Assembly (NCBI RefSeq): GCF_000478825.2
Contig: NZ_CP007542.1
Span: 620,001-684,000 of the forward strand
Length of the DNA: 64,000 nucleotides
Source: Synechocystis sp. PCC 6714
GTDB lineage: Bacteria > Cyanobacteriota > Cyanobacteriia > Cyanobacteriales > Microcystaceae
Direction: 5' to 3'
Positions 7,758 to 16,354 of this stretch are shown piece by piece. Within the stretch, counting starts at the first letter, position 1, and each line of letters starts with the position of its first letter. The position numbers and the translations under genes were made by a program. A model generated the notes under the pieces. The model saw only the letters and a program-made list of their open reading frames with translations, had not been told where the DNA came from and searched no databases.

Positions 7758-10028
7758 CTAGCCCCCCTTTGTAGAGGCAATGGCGGCGGGCTGGGCCAGT
7801 GCTCCTTGGTAGAGTTGATGAAAACGCTGGGCGATGTCGGTGGGCATTGCAGAAAAATGGACGTAAAAACCGTGACTTTCTCCAGGGGCTAAGTCTAATA
7901 CTTTGGCGTAGAGTGCCGGTGTTTTTCCTGGCTCTCCATCTTCCCTCAGGTTAATTTTAATATTGGTTAGACTGTCTGGACAGTGTTGTTCTGAAGAAAT
8001 TTGAATAAATCCCCCTTTAGCGGAGATTTGGCGCAATTTGCCGGGGATTAATGCATCGGTGACGTGTTTTCCTTCCAAACAGACATATTCTAAGGACAAT
8101 GGCTTGGGTATGGGCAAATATTTTTGTTCTTCCACCGCTAGGGAGAGATTATAGGGTTCCCCCACGCCGGCAACGTCCCAAATAACAACGGGATCTTTCA
8201 CTCCTTTGGGTTGTACGGTTCTGTTCCCGTTAACCTGGACTCGATCGCCAGCGGCGTTAAATGTGCTTTCGGAAATAAAAATCTGCCCCCCGGTGGTGTA
8301 GGACTCAATGCGGTAGGTGAGGTTCACCTGGGCTCCCACAACGCCGTATTTGGTGCGTTTTTCGGAACCGATGTTGCCCACTACCACTTCGCCCGTATTG
8401 ATGCCAATGCCCATTTCCAACGGTTGTAGCCCTAACCCCGTCACCTGTTGATTTACTTCCCGCAGGGCCAGTTGCATTTCCACCCCACAGGCCACAGCCC
8501 GGAGAGCGTCATCTTTCTGGGAGGTGGGAGCGCCAAATAGGACTAGGATGCCATCCCCCATAAACTCGTCAATGGTGCCGCCATAGCTGGTGATGACATC
8601 GGCCATTTTGCCAAAATAAATGTTGAGCACCTTAACCACTTCTTCTGGATTCAATCCTTCGGAGGTACTGGTAAATCCCCTTAAATCCGAGGTGAGAATG
8701 GTGATGGGCCGGCGATCGCCTCCCATTTTTAGTCCTTCGGGGTTTTCCAATAGGGTTGCCACCACCTGATCGGTCAAATAACGGCCAAAAGTGTTGCGGA
8801 CTTGAACCCCTGCCCGGGCCATCCAAGTGACAATGAAGACCCCAGAGCCTAATAAACCCAACATGGGGGGAATAACCGGCAACCACCACCCTACCAACAA
8901 TGCTCCATAGGTGATGGCCAACAGCGACCCTACACTCCCCACAATGGCGGCGATGGGTAACCACTGCCCCCCGGAACGCCTGGTGGCATAGCGTAACTGC
9001 CAGGTAATTACCGCTCCCAGGAAAGACCAGAAACCCACCCAAAGCCATTCCACTGGTTCAGACCAATTTTTCAGGAGGGATTGACCTTCAACTCCAGCAT
9101 TAATGATTTGACTGACGATGTTGGCGTGGATCTCCACCCCCGGCACCGCCCTAGACAAACCAAAAGTACTGCTATTGGGGGTGAAATATAAATCCTTAAA
9201 GCTTTCTCCCACCTTGCCCAAGAGGATTATTTTGCCCTTGCCCCAATCCGTCGGCAATCGATCTTCCAACACATCGGTGAGGGAAACTTTGGGAAAAGTG
9301 GATCGATAATCAATCAACAATTGAAAGCCCCCATCATCGGCACGGATATAACCACCGCTGTCCGACTGGAGAGGCGAAAATACCACTTGGTTTAAGCGAA
9401 AGTCATCACTACCTTCCCGCACCGGTTCCGGATAAATTTCCAAATCGTCTAAAAAACGCAGGGCCAGGTGTAATCCAAAACTGTAATGGGGTTCCCCGTC
9501 CCGCACCAAATAAATGAAGCCCCGGCGGACAATATTGTCGGCGTCAATAATTAGATCATTAGCTCCGACTTGGTTATTTTCCTTTAACAACGGCGGAGGA
9601 TTAACGGTTTCAACACCCGGTTTCCCGGCCACCTTTTCAATGCCCACTAAATTGGGGGTATTGACGAATACTTCCCCTAATTCCTCTGTGCCCGGTGGCA
9701 TAGGTAGGTCCCTATAGAGGTCTAACCCGATCGCCGCCGGTTCTTGGGCCTTCAGCTTGGTGAGGATTTTGGTCAATAATTGGTCATCAATGATGGGGGT
9801 ATTGAGGTAGGTGACGTCCTGCTCATCAATGCCCACAATAACAATGCGGTCATCTTCCTGCCTTGGTAACAACCTGACTCCGGCGTCGTAGCTCTGCCAT
9901 TCCAACACCTGTAAAATGCCACTAAAACGGAGCAAAATCACCATGGCGGTTACGGCAGGGGTTGCAATCCAAATACCCCGGGACTGCCAAAGAAACTTTT
10001 TCCAAGCCGCTGGTATGCTCCAACCCAT
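7758..10028 (-). CDS. cya2: CHASE2 receptor guanylyl cyclase, Cya2 type
   Basis: A 756-residue membrane receptor. An N-terminal membrane segment (TPAVTAMVILLRFSGI) leads into an extracytoplasmic CHASE2 domain starting near DDRIVIVGIDEQD, then three membrane helices around residues 330-410, then a class III cyclase domain with metal aspartates in LTSDLRGFTS and EFMGDGILVLFG. At the base-selecting position the motif reads TIDEFMGDG, with glutamate 488 where adenylyl cyclases have lysine; the same change marks the Synechocystis Cya2 guanylyl cyclase, so cGMP is the expected product. The last ~100 residues look like a PilZ-type or similar beta domain. It follows a DUF928 gene by 38 bases and precedes the hydrolase gene by 3, forming a likely operon. 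Confidence 0.92.
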   Translation of the reverse strand: MGWSIPAAWKKFLWQSRGIWIATPAVTAMVILLRFSGILQVLEWQSYDAGVRLLPRQEDDRIVIVGIDEQDVTYLNTPIIDDQLLTKILTKLKAQEPAAIGLDLYRDLPMPPGTEELGEVFVNTPNLVGIEKVAGKPGVETVNPPPLLKENNQVGANDLIIDADNIVRRGFIYLVRDGEPHYSFGLHLALRFLDDLEIYPEPVREGSDDFRLNQVVFSPLQSDSGGYIRADDGGFQLLIDYRSTFPKVSLTDVLEDRLPTDWGKGKIILLGKVGESFKDLYFTPNSSTFGLSRAVPGVEIHANIVSQIINAGVEGQSLLKNWSEPVEWLWVGFWSFLGAVITWQLRYATRRSGGQWLPIAAIVGSVGSLLAITYGALLVGWWLPVIPPMLGLLGSGVFIVTWMARAGVQVRNTFGRYLTDQVVATLLENPEGLKMGGDRRPITILTSDLRGFTSTSEGLNPEEVVKVLNIYFGKMADVITSYGGTIDEFMGDGILVLFGAPTSQKDDALRAVACGVEMQLALREVNQQVTGLGLQPLEMGIGINTGEVVVGNIGSEKRTKYGVVGAQVNLTYRIESYTTGGQIFISESTFNAAGDRVQVNGNRTVQPKGVKDPVVIWDVAGVGEPYNLSLAVEEQKYLPIPKPLSLEYVCLEGKHVTDALIPGKLRQISAKGGFIQISSEQHCPDSLTNIKINLREDGEPGKTPALYAKVLDLAPGESHGFYVHFSAMPTDIAQRFHQLYQGALAQPAAIASTKGG

Positions 10029-10066
10029 TAATCTTCTCTAAATATTCTCTTTTCTTTTTTTGCTGA

Positions 10067-10858
10067 TCAGTGGGCCACCGCGGATTTGTCAGCCATCTGG
10101 CAACATTCCACCACCGGAGCTTCAGCCCAACTTGTAAATCCTCCCGACTGCAAAAATTCCTGCCATTCCCCCGGTTGCTCCTTGGCGATCGCCGCTAGGG
10201 CATTGAGGGCATCCAACCAGAGCCCCTGTTCCGCATAAAATGACGCCTTTACCAGGGAAGAATCCCCCGTACTGGGGGGTTGATCCACAGGGGTGTAATT
10301 CACCGTCAACTCCACTGTCAGATTGTCTTCCGTACTATTGGCATCACAAATCAGGGTCAAGGTAACGTTGTAAAAATCGTCCTCAATGGCACCGGTGGGA
10401 AGATTGACGGGAAAACGCACAATCCCCCCTTCCTTGGGCACAGGGAAACTTGCTTGGATTTGATCTTTAGTGATGGGATCTGCCAATTGCACCTGGGCCG
10501 TTAGTCCTGGCTGGGGGGGCACATAGGCATAAATAAAAGTTTCCTTGCTGGCGGTATTGTAGAAACCGTCCCCCTGGTTATAGTCATGGGGAATTAGCAA
10601 TTGAAAGGGTAAATCTGCCTTGGTCAAGCAACTGCCGCCGCTAGTTTGCCGTACTCCACCACCGCCACTGGTGGCCGTTTGTCCCCTGTCGGTATTAGCT
10701 TGGGGAAATTTAAGGGCTAACCAATTCGATGAAGTAACACCCGCATCCCTGGGAGCATTATTTTCAGCCAAAGCCCCCACAGGCGTTAATGCAAAGGGAA
10801 AAGCGAGGGCCAAACCCATCAAACCGGCAACAAGCAAATTTCCTGGACGGTCAGACAT
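10067..10858 (-). CDS. Exported DUF928 protein (first copy)
   Basis: A 263-residue protein with an N-terminal signal peptide (hydrophobic core LLVAGLMGLALAFPFALTP, cleavage probably after ALA near residue 31). The mature part contains LKFPQANTDRGQ, a glycine-rich GGGG turn with a following SC, LPFQLLIPHDY and a strand-rich middle with TFIYAYVPPQPG, features of DUF928, a cyanobacterial family often found beside CHASE2 or CHAT genes. The C-terminal quarter reads SSLVKASFYAEQGLWLDALN, a TPR-like helical pair. Its function is unknown. It is upstream of cya2 in the same direction and may supply an extracytoplasmic partner for the CHASE2 domain; that is inference. A second member lies at 24757-25518. 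Confidence 0.85.
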   Translation of the reverse strand: MSDRPGNLLVAGLMGLALAFPFALTPVGALAENNAPRDAGVTSSNWLALKFPQANTDRGQTATSGGGGVRQTSGGSCLTKADLPFQLLIPHDYNQGDGFYNTASKETFIYAYVPPQPGLTAQVQLADPITKDQIQASFPVPKEGGIVRFPVNLPTGAIEDDFYNVTLTLICDANSTEDNLTVELTVNYTPVDQPPSTGDSSLVKASFYAEQGLWLDALNALAAIAKEQPGEWQEFLQSGGFTSWAEAPVVECCQMADKSAVAH

Positions 10859-10932
10859 AATTAACGTTTCCTAGCCAAAGCAAAGGGCAAAAACAAAGTC
10901 GTTTTTATCCAAGATAACAAATTATTTCTCCA

Positions 10933-11928
10933 TTACTGTTGTAAATGCCGGTTAAAAAATTGGTTTATTTCCTGAAAAACCGCCGCTGATTCCGGGGTAG
11001 CAAATTGATAGAGATATTCTCCATGGGAAAGCCCCTCAAATATTTGTAAGTCCACCATCACATTACTTTGTCGCAGTTTTCTTTGCAGTCGGGCTGTGTC
11101 GCTGAGCAGTAAATCCCTAGTGCCGCTAATGAGTAGGGTGGGGGGTAAGTTTTCTAAATCGTTGTACAAGGGGGAAATGAAGGAATGGGTGAGGGGGAAT
11201 TCCCCTGCATAGAGTTGGGCCAAACCTGCCAGTAAACCGTCATAGCTAATGGCAGTGCGGTCCACATATTCATTGGTGAAGTAAGTGTCTCCGGTTTTGG
11301 TTAAATCTACCCAGGGTGACAAGGGGGCGATCGCCGCTGGTAGGGGTAAATTTAATTGCCGCAGTTGACAGACTAGAGCCAGTAATAAACCACCTCCCGC
11401 CGAGGTGCCGAACAGGGCTAATCGATTAACATCATGGGTTTTCACCAACTCCTGCCATACTGCCAAAGCATCTTCCAATGCCCCTGGAAAAGGGTAATTA
11501 GGAGGCTGGCGGTAATCAATACTAATTACTTCCACCTGACCATAGTGGGCTGCTAAAATGGCTTCCCCCGTAGCCAATTCTCCCCCGGCTAAAGCGTAAC
11601 CGCCACCATGGAGATGCACCCAAATTCTCTGGCTATTTTCCGGACTAATGATTGGAGGAGTAAGGCGATACGTATTGATCCCGGCGATGCTTTCCTCGGT
11701 TAGCGTCACTGGAAATTGTTGCCGTAATTGTTGCCATAAAACTTGGCTAGCTTGGTCATAGGCGGCAATGAGATTTTGCCAGGCTTGTTTATCCTCCAGG
11801 GGGGGGACATTTTTGATTGCTTCCATGGCTCCCTCCAAAGGTGTGGCGATCGCCTCTTTTAATAGTGGGCTAACGCTGACGGGGACGGGTAAGGAACGAG
11901 ATGGCAATGGGCGGGGGGCATAAACCAT
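10933..11928 (-). CDS. Alpha/beta hydrolase, HSL-type esterase
   Basis: A 331-residue predicted esterase of the hormone-sensitive lipase group. The oxyanion loop WVHLHGGGYALAGGE and nucleophile elbow FGTSAGGG are clear; the acid is probably in ISGTRDLLLSDT and the histidine in GLSHGEYLY. No signal peptide or membrane segment. The substrate is unknown but should be a short-chain ester. The start at 11928 is the first ATG of the frame and agrees with a short leader before the conserved fold, although a later start near MEAIKNVPP is possible. It is separated by 74 bases from the DUF928 gene on the same strand. Confidence 0.85.
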   Translation of the reverse strand: MVYAPRPLPSRSLPVPVSVSPLLKEAIATPLEGAMEAIKNVPPLEDKQAWQNLIAAYDQASQVLWQQLRQQFPVTLTEESIAGINTYRLTPPIISPENSQRIWVHLHGGGYALAGGELATGEAILAAHYGQVEVISIDYRQPPNYPFPGALEDALAVWQELVKTHDVNRLALFGTSAGGGLLLALVCQLRQLNLPLPAAIAPLSPWVDLTKTGDTYFTNEYVDRTAISYDGLLAGLAQLYAGEFPLTHSFISPLYNDLENLPPTLLISGTRDLLLSDTARLQRKLRQSNVMVDLQIFEGLSHGEYLYQFATPESAAVFQEINQFFNRHLQQ

Positions 11929-12101
11929 GGTTTGGTCAGAAATAAAATAATTTTTGTATCAAGTTAATGTCAAAATTCAACTTTAAAATCTGCCAGGGAT
12001 AATAGCCTAATTTAAGCTGGGGATGAACTAGCTTTGCCTATGGAAAAGTCTCTGTATACTGGATCCAATGCTAACCAAATATATGCAGTGGAATACCAAT
12101 C

Positions 12102-12461
12102 ATGACTAATCAACCCAACCAAGTGGATCCAGAGAGCAGAAACTGGGCCATGATCGCCCATCTGAGTACCTTTTCCGGCTACCTGATACCCTTCGGTAAT
12201 ATCATTGGCCCTTTGGTGGTGTGGCTGATGAAAAAAGATGAGTTGGAATTTGTTAATGATCAGGCCAAGGAAGCATTAAATTTCCAAATTAGTATCTTAA
12301 TTTATGTCATTGTTTCCGCTGTCTTGATTCTGTTGTTAATCGGTATTCCCCTATTAATTGCTGTCCTGGTTTTTGATTTGGTGGTAACAATTATGGCAGC
12401 CATCAAGGCCAATGAAGGCATCCGCTACCGTTATCCGCTCAAAATCACCTTTATTAAATAG
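12102..12461 (+). CDS. DUF4870 small membrane protein
   Basis: A 119-residue protein beginning MTNQPNQVDPESRNWAMIAH followed by LSTFSGYLIPFGNIIGPLVVWLMKK and a long hydrophobic stretch ILIYVIVSAVLILLLIGIPL. The layout (an S/H-containing amphipathic start, DELEFVNDQAKEALNFQ between membrane helices, and a short basic end) fits DUF4870, widespread two-to-three-helix membrane proteins without a known function. It is a single-gene unit with an AT-rich inverted repeat after it. Confidence 0.85.
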   Translation: MTNQPNQVDPESRNWAMIAHLSTFSGYLIPFGNIIGPLVVWLMKKDELEFVNDQAKEALNFQISILIYVIVSAVLILLLIGIPLLIAVLVFDLVVTIMAAIKANEGIRYRYPLKITFIK

Positions 12462-12467
12462 TTGTTG

Positions 12468-12512
12468 AACAAATAAGAAGTTAACCGATAAGATACCGGC
12501 AGTTTATTTGTT
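12468..12512 (+). terminator. Possible stem-loop after the DUF4870 gene
   Basis: AACAAATAA at 12468-12476 and TTATTTGTT at 12504-12512 are exact inverted repeats around a 27-base loop that can itself pair CCG with CGG. It lies 7 bases after the stop codon. There is no strong T-run, so it is a weak terminator candidate. Confidence 0.3.
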
Positions 12513-12565
12513 ACCTATTTAAATTTGCTTAAGCCTTTAAACTACTACCGATAGGCTTGGCTTGA

Positions 12566-13186
12566 TTAATCTGCCAAAACCCTTGTCGGTAGATAATGTT
12601 CGATAAAATCCACCACAGTGCTTAAACCAATAGCTGTTTTCAAATTAGTAAACACAAAGGGTTTTTCTCCCCGCATTTTTTTTGCATCCCGATCCATTAT
12701 TTTTAAATCCGCCCCCACCATCGGTGCTAAATCAATTTTATTAATCACCAACAAATCTGATTTGGTAATGCCTGGGCCGCCCTTACGGGGAATTTTATCC
12801 CCCGCTGCTACGTCAATGACATAGAGGGTTAAATCCACCAGTTCGGGGCTAAAGGTGGCCGCCAAATTATCTCCCCCACTTTCCAAAAACACCATATCCA
12901 GGGGCACAAAACGGGCTTCTAGATCGGCGATCGCCGCTAAATTAAGACTGGCATCTTCTCGAATGGCCGTATGGGGACACCCCCCTGTTTCCACCCCCAG
13001 AATGCGATCGGGAGTCAATGCCTCTGCCCGGACCAAAAATTGGGCATCTTCCTGGGTGTAAATGTCATTGGTAACCACGGCCAACTGGTATTTTTGCCTT
13101 AAACTTTTGCAAAGAGCCTCCAAAAGGGCAGTTTTGCCTGAACCTACCGGGCCGGCAATACCAATACGTAGGGGAGTTTGGGCCAT
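12566..13186 (-). CDS. ureG: Urease accessory GTPase UreG
   Basis: A 206-residue GTPase that delivers nickel to urease together with UreD, UreF and UreE. The P-loop [14 protein letters not shown], the nickel-site [17 protein letters not shown], the Walker B-like [10 protein letters not shown]-type stretch ([13 protein letters not shown]) and the guanine motif INKIDL are all present, so the protein looks intact. No other urease gene is in the window; scattered urease genes are usual in Synechocystis. It is convergent with the DUF4870 gene. Confidence 0.96.
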   Translation of the reverse strand: MAQTPLRIGIAGPVGSGKTALLEALCKSLRQKYQLAVVTNDIYTQEDAQFLVRAEALTPDRILGVETGGCPHTAIREDASLNLAAIADLEARFVPLDMVFLESGGDNLAATFSPELVDLTLYVIDVAAGDKIPRKGGPGITKSDLLVINKIDLAPMVGADLKIMDRDAKKMRGEKPFVFTNLKTAIGLSTVVDFIEHYLPTRVLAD

Positions 13187-13375
13187 GATAACAATGGAAA
13201 AATGAGAAATGGAAGATAATCTCTATTTTAACCCTTAGTTGAAAGTGTAATTTTCCTTTCTTTCCGTCAATTTACTGGGGCGGAATCGGTTTAGTCAGTG
13301 TTAAAATTTGTCCACCATCGAGGGTTTTTCAACATTTCCTAACTTTTTTACCCCTAGCAATATCCGTAGATTTTC

Positions 13376-14818
13376 GTGAACTTGCGCCAGCGTCGACTGC
13401 ACATTCTGCTGATTGAAGACCAGCAATCCCAGGTGGAATTGTTGAAGGTTTTACTGGAGAGTCAGTCTTTTTTGGTTGCACGGTTACAGGTCTCCCAAAC
13501 CCTTTCCCAGGGAATTGATCGACTCCAAAGGGGGGTTTTTGATGTAGTGCTACTAGATTTGTTTTTACCTGATGGTCAGGGTATTGAAGCCTTGGTTTCC
13601 ATACAAAAATTTGCCCCCCATATACCCATTATTGTGCTAACAGCAGTGACGGATTTAAATATGGGTTTAATAGCTTTGCAAAAGGGAGCAGAGGATTATT
13701 TAGTCAAAGAACATCTCAAGGAAAGTCAGATTGCCAAAGCAATTCTCTATGCTCTGGAAAGAAAAAAAGCTAAACGAGAATTACAAGTACAGATTGAGCG
13801 GGAACGGTTGATGGCCCGCATTGTGGAAGAAATTCGCCAGTCATTGGATTTGTCGATGATTTTGCAGACCACAGTGGACGAAGTGCGGAAATTTCTCCAG
13901 GCAGATCAAGTGGCCATTTACCATTGCCATTCCCCCACTATGGGTAGAATTTTGGTGGCGGCCCCCAGTTCTTCCCTCCCAGTCAATGGCGATCGCCGTC
14001 ATAGTTCCCAACGCGGCCCGGATTCTAACGGTGAACCGACGGAGCCAATCCCCGCTCGAACCATAGCTCCCCTTAATCAGCTGTCCCCGAGCACAATAAC
14101 GCCGGCTAAGGCCAAAAATGGAGTGCTCACGGTGCCCATCTGGCAGAAAAAGCCCAACCAAGATGATCGCCTTTGGGGTCAAATTATTGTCCGGGTGGAG
14201 GAGAAAAAACGTCAATGGTTACCCTGGGAAGTGGAGTTCTTGCATCATCTCAGCAGTCAAGTGGCGATCGCCATTCAACAGTCAGAATTATTTACCCAAG
14301 TGCATTACCTAGCCAACATGGATGGGTTAACGGGCATTGCTAATCGCCGTTATTTAGACTACTTTTTGGAGCAACAATGGCAAAAATTAGCCAAGCATCA
14401 TCAATATTTCAGTTTAATTTTGTGTGACATAGATTTTTTTAAACAATATAACGACACCTATGGCCATTTAGAAGGGGATGAATGCCTAAAAAAAGTGGCC
14501 AATTTACTCAAAAAAGTGATGCGTCGGGGAACGGATTTAGCGGCCCGTTACGGGGGGGAAGAATTTGCCCTGGTATTACCCCAAACCAACGGGGAAGGCT
14601 GCCAAAATGTGGCGATTCATCTCCAAAGCGTTTTTAAACGAGCCCAAATTCCCCACCACAGTTCCATTATTGAACCCTATCTCACCCTGAGCATTGGTAG
14701 TGCCACCATGGTACCGTCCCCTAATCTGTCACCAAAAGAGTTAATTGACCGGGCTGATCAGGCATTATTTAAAGCTAAAAAAGCTGGCCGCAACCGCCAT
14801 GTTAGTTATCACGATTAA
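13376..14818 (+). CDS. Response regulator with GAF and GGDEF (diguanylate cyclase)
   Basis: A 480-residue predicted c-di-GMP synthase. Residues 7-125 are a receiver domain (LLIEDQ acid pocket, VVLLDLFLPD with the phospho-acceptor Asp, and a conserved Lys in DYLVKEH). A short coiled region leads to a GAF domain (about 150-315, starting [15 protein letters not shown]) and then a GGDEF domain whose active site reads RYGGEEF. The inhibitory I-site RGTD sits five residues before it, so both catalysis and product inhibition should be intact. The start is a GTG at 13376. Its last 17 bases overlap the end of the convergent GT-C-like gene. The cognate kinase is not identified. Confidence 0.92.
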   Translation: MNLRQRRLHILLIEDQQSQVELLKVLLESQSFLVARLQVSQTLSQGIDRLQRGVFDVVLLDLFLPDGQGIEALVSIQKFAPHIPIIVLTAVTDLNMGLIALQKGAEDYLVKEHLKESQIAKAILYALERKKAKRELQVQIERERLMARIVEEIRQSLDLSMILQTTVDEVRKFLQADQVAIYHCHSPTMGRILVAAPSSSLPVNGDRRHSSQRGPDSNGEPTEPIPARTIAPLNQLSPSTITPAKAKNGVLTVPIWQKKPNQDDRLWGQIIVRVEEKKRQWLPWEVEFLHHLSSQVAIAIQQSELFTQVHYLANMDGLTGIANRRYLDYFLEQQWQKLAKHHQYFSLILCDIDFFKQYNDTYGHLEGDECLKKVANLLKKVMRRGTDLAARYGGEEFALVLPQTNGEGCQNVAIHLQSVFKRAQIPHHSSIIEPYLTLSIGSATMVPSPNLSPKELIDRADQALFKAKKAGRNRHVSYHD

Positions 14819-16331
14819 TTTGGTAAAGATAATATTGTTCTTCTTGAATAAAGCTATGGCGAAATTGTTCTAGAGGAGTAATGGTTAAACCGGGCTGGGT
14901 TATTTCTAGGGGGTAATTTAACATCAAAATTATCGGGGACTTTAGTTCTGTGTCTAACTTTTGCTCGATTTGTGCCAGAATTTCCTGTTGATTAACTTCC
15001 CGACGTTCGGCAGTGAAAATTACAAAACTTCCCCAGGCTTGGCTTTCTGGGTAATAAATTTTTCTGTTTAGGTGGGCGGCAATGGGGCTAGCCATAAAAT
15101 CATTACTGCCCACTAAAGTTGCTTCTTGTAGTCCTTGGTTGACTAAATAATCTGCCACTGCTCGACTGGCGGAATAGGGTAAAAGTAAGTCCCTGCCATA
15201 GCCCACTAAACCGCCAATTAATTGACAAACTAAAATTACACTGAAAAGATAGGGAATTGCTTTTTGACTCCATTGTTTAGCCCTAAATAAAAATTTTTCT
15301 TTCAATAGGGGAGTAGGAAAGAGGTAAAACTTCAGCCAATAACTAGCAATTAAAACTAAATACAAACTGCCAAAATGCCGGGGAGCTCCCAAAAATCTGC
15401 CATAGGTAAATAGTAAAATAGCTCCACTACCTAACCAGTAAAACAATAAAATCAGTGGGTAATCACTGAAATATAAGGACCAAATTGCGAACAGGATGAG
15501 GGAAAAAATGCTGAAAATGGCCAGATCTAACGGTCGGCGATCGGAAGGGACTAAAATCGTAATGTAACCATTCCAAACTCGGCTGAGCGCCTGCCCCAAA
15601 CGGTACCAATCCCATTGTAAAACCCACTGATCCGCCCCACCGTGGAGGGTGCTGTCCCCCGGTTGCACCATTACCAACACCGATAGCGCCATAGCCCCGG
15701 CAAATACTAGAATACTCGTCAGTTTGTCCCACCAGGGGGCTTTTAACGTCACTCCCAAGGGTTTTTGCCAAATCCATTCCACCCCCAAGGCGATCGCCAA
15801 ACAAAAACTAATCATCAGGGCATAGGCGTTGCTATTGGCCATGAAAGCCAGACAAAAAGCCAGAGGTAAATAGGTTTGTTTTCTGCGGGGAAATAGGGCA
15901 CAAAAGGCGCACAATCCCAATAGTCCCAAAGCATAATTGCGACTGATCAGTAAATATTCATAAAAGGGCAAATAACCAAGGCAGAAAATTAACTTTTGCC
16001 AACGGGGAAAGGGGCTGTAATGCAGAAAAATGGCGATCGCCGCCATGGCCAGGGTGAGATGAAATAACTGCATGGCCACCAAGTTGGGGGTCAGTTGATT
16101 TAGCCCCCAGAGCAAACCGTACCAAAGCAGGGGATGACCTTCGTAACGCACATTGCGCCAAAAATCTGCCCAATCAACGCTATCCCTGGCAATTAACCAG
16201 CCATTAACCTCATCCCGCCAAGGGGCATGGTTTAACGTCCCGATCAACCCCAGGCAAAAAATGCCCAGCCAGAGCCACCATTCAAACTGCGGCAGGCGAT
16301 CGAGACGACGGGCAAGATTCAGTTTGACCAT
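14802..16331 (-). CDS. Polytopic membrane protein, GT-C glycosyltransferase-like
   Basis: A 509-residue protein with about ten to twelve hydrophobic segments. After the first helix (WWLWLGIFCLGLIGTL) comes the loop APWRDEVNGWLIARD, an acidic pair in the first extracytoplasmic loop as in GT-C transferases that use lipid-linked sugars, followed by GHPLLWYGLLW. The soluble C-terminal part (after about residue 420) holds ATLVGSNDFMASPIAAHLNR. I suggest a lipid-phosphate-sugar-dependent glycosyltransferase of unknown acceptor. The frame stays open to 16790, but that part lies inside the preceding transporter gene; the ATG at 16331, 23 bases after that gene's stop, is the sensible start. Probably cotranscribed with the transporter. 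Confidence 0.75.
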   Translation of the reverse strand: MVKLNLARRLDRLPQFEWWLWLGIFCLGLIGTLNHAPWRDEVNGWLIARDSVDWADFWRNVRYEGHPLLWYGLLWGLNQLTPNLVAMQLFHLTLAMAAIAIFLHYSPFPRWQKLIFCLGYLPFYEYLLISRNYALGLLGLCAFCALFPRRKQTYLPLAFCLAFMANSNAYALMISFCLAIALGVEWIWQKPLGVTLKAPWWDKLTSILVFAGAMALSVLVMVQPGDSTLHGGADQWVLQWDWYRLGQALSRVWNGYITILVPSDRRPLDLAIFSIFSLILFAIWSLYFSDYPLILLFYWLGSGAILLFTYGRFLGAPRHFGSLYLVLIASYWLKFYLFPTPLLKEKFLFRAKQWSQKAIPYLFSVILVCQLIGGLVGYGRDLLLPYSASRAVADYLVNQGLQEATLVGSNDFMASPIAAHLNRKIYYPESQAWGSFVIFTAERREVNQQEILAQIEQKLDTELKSPIILMLNYPLEITQPGLTITPLEQFRHSFIQEEQYYLYQINRDN

Positions 16332-16354
16332 GGGGAAAAAGTTTAATTTGTTTG

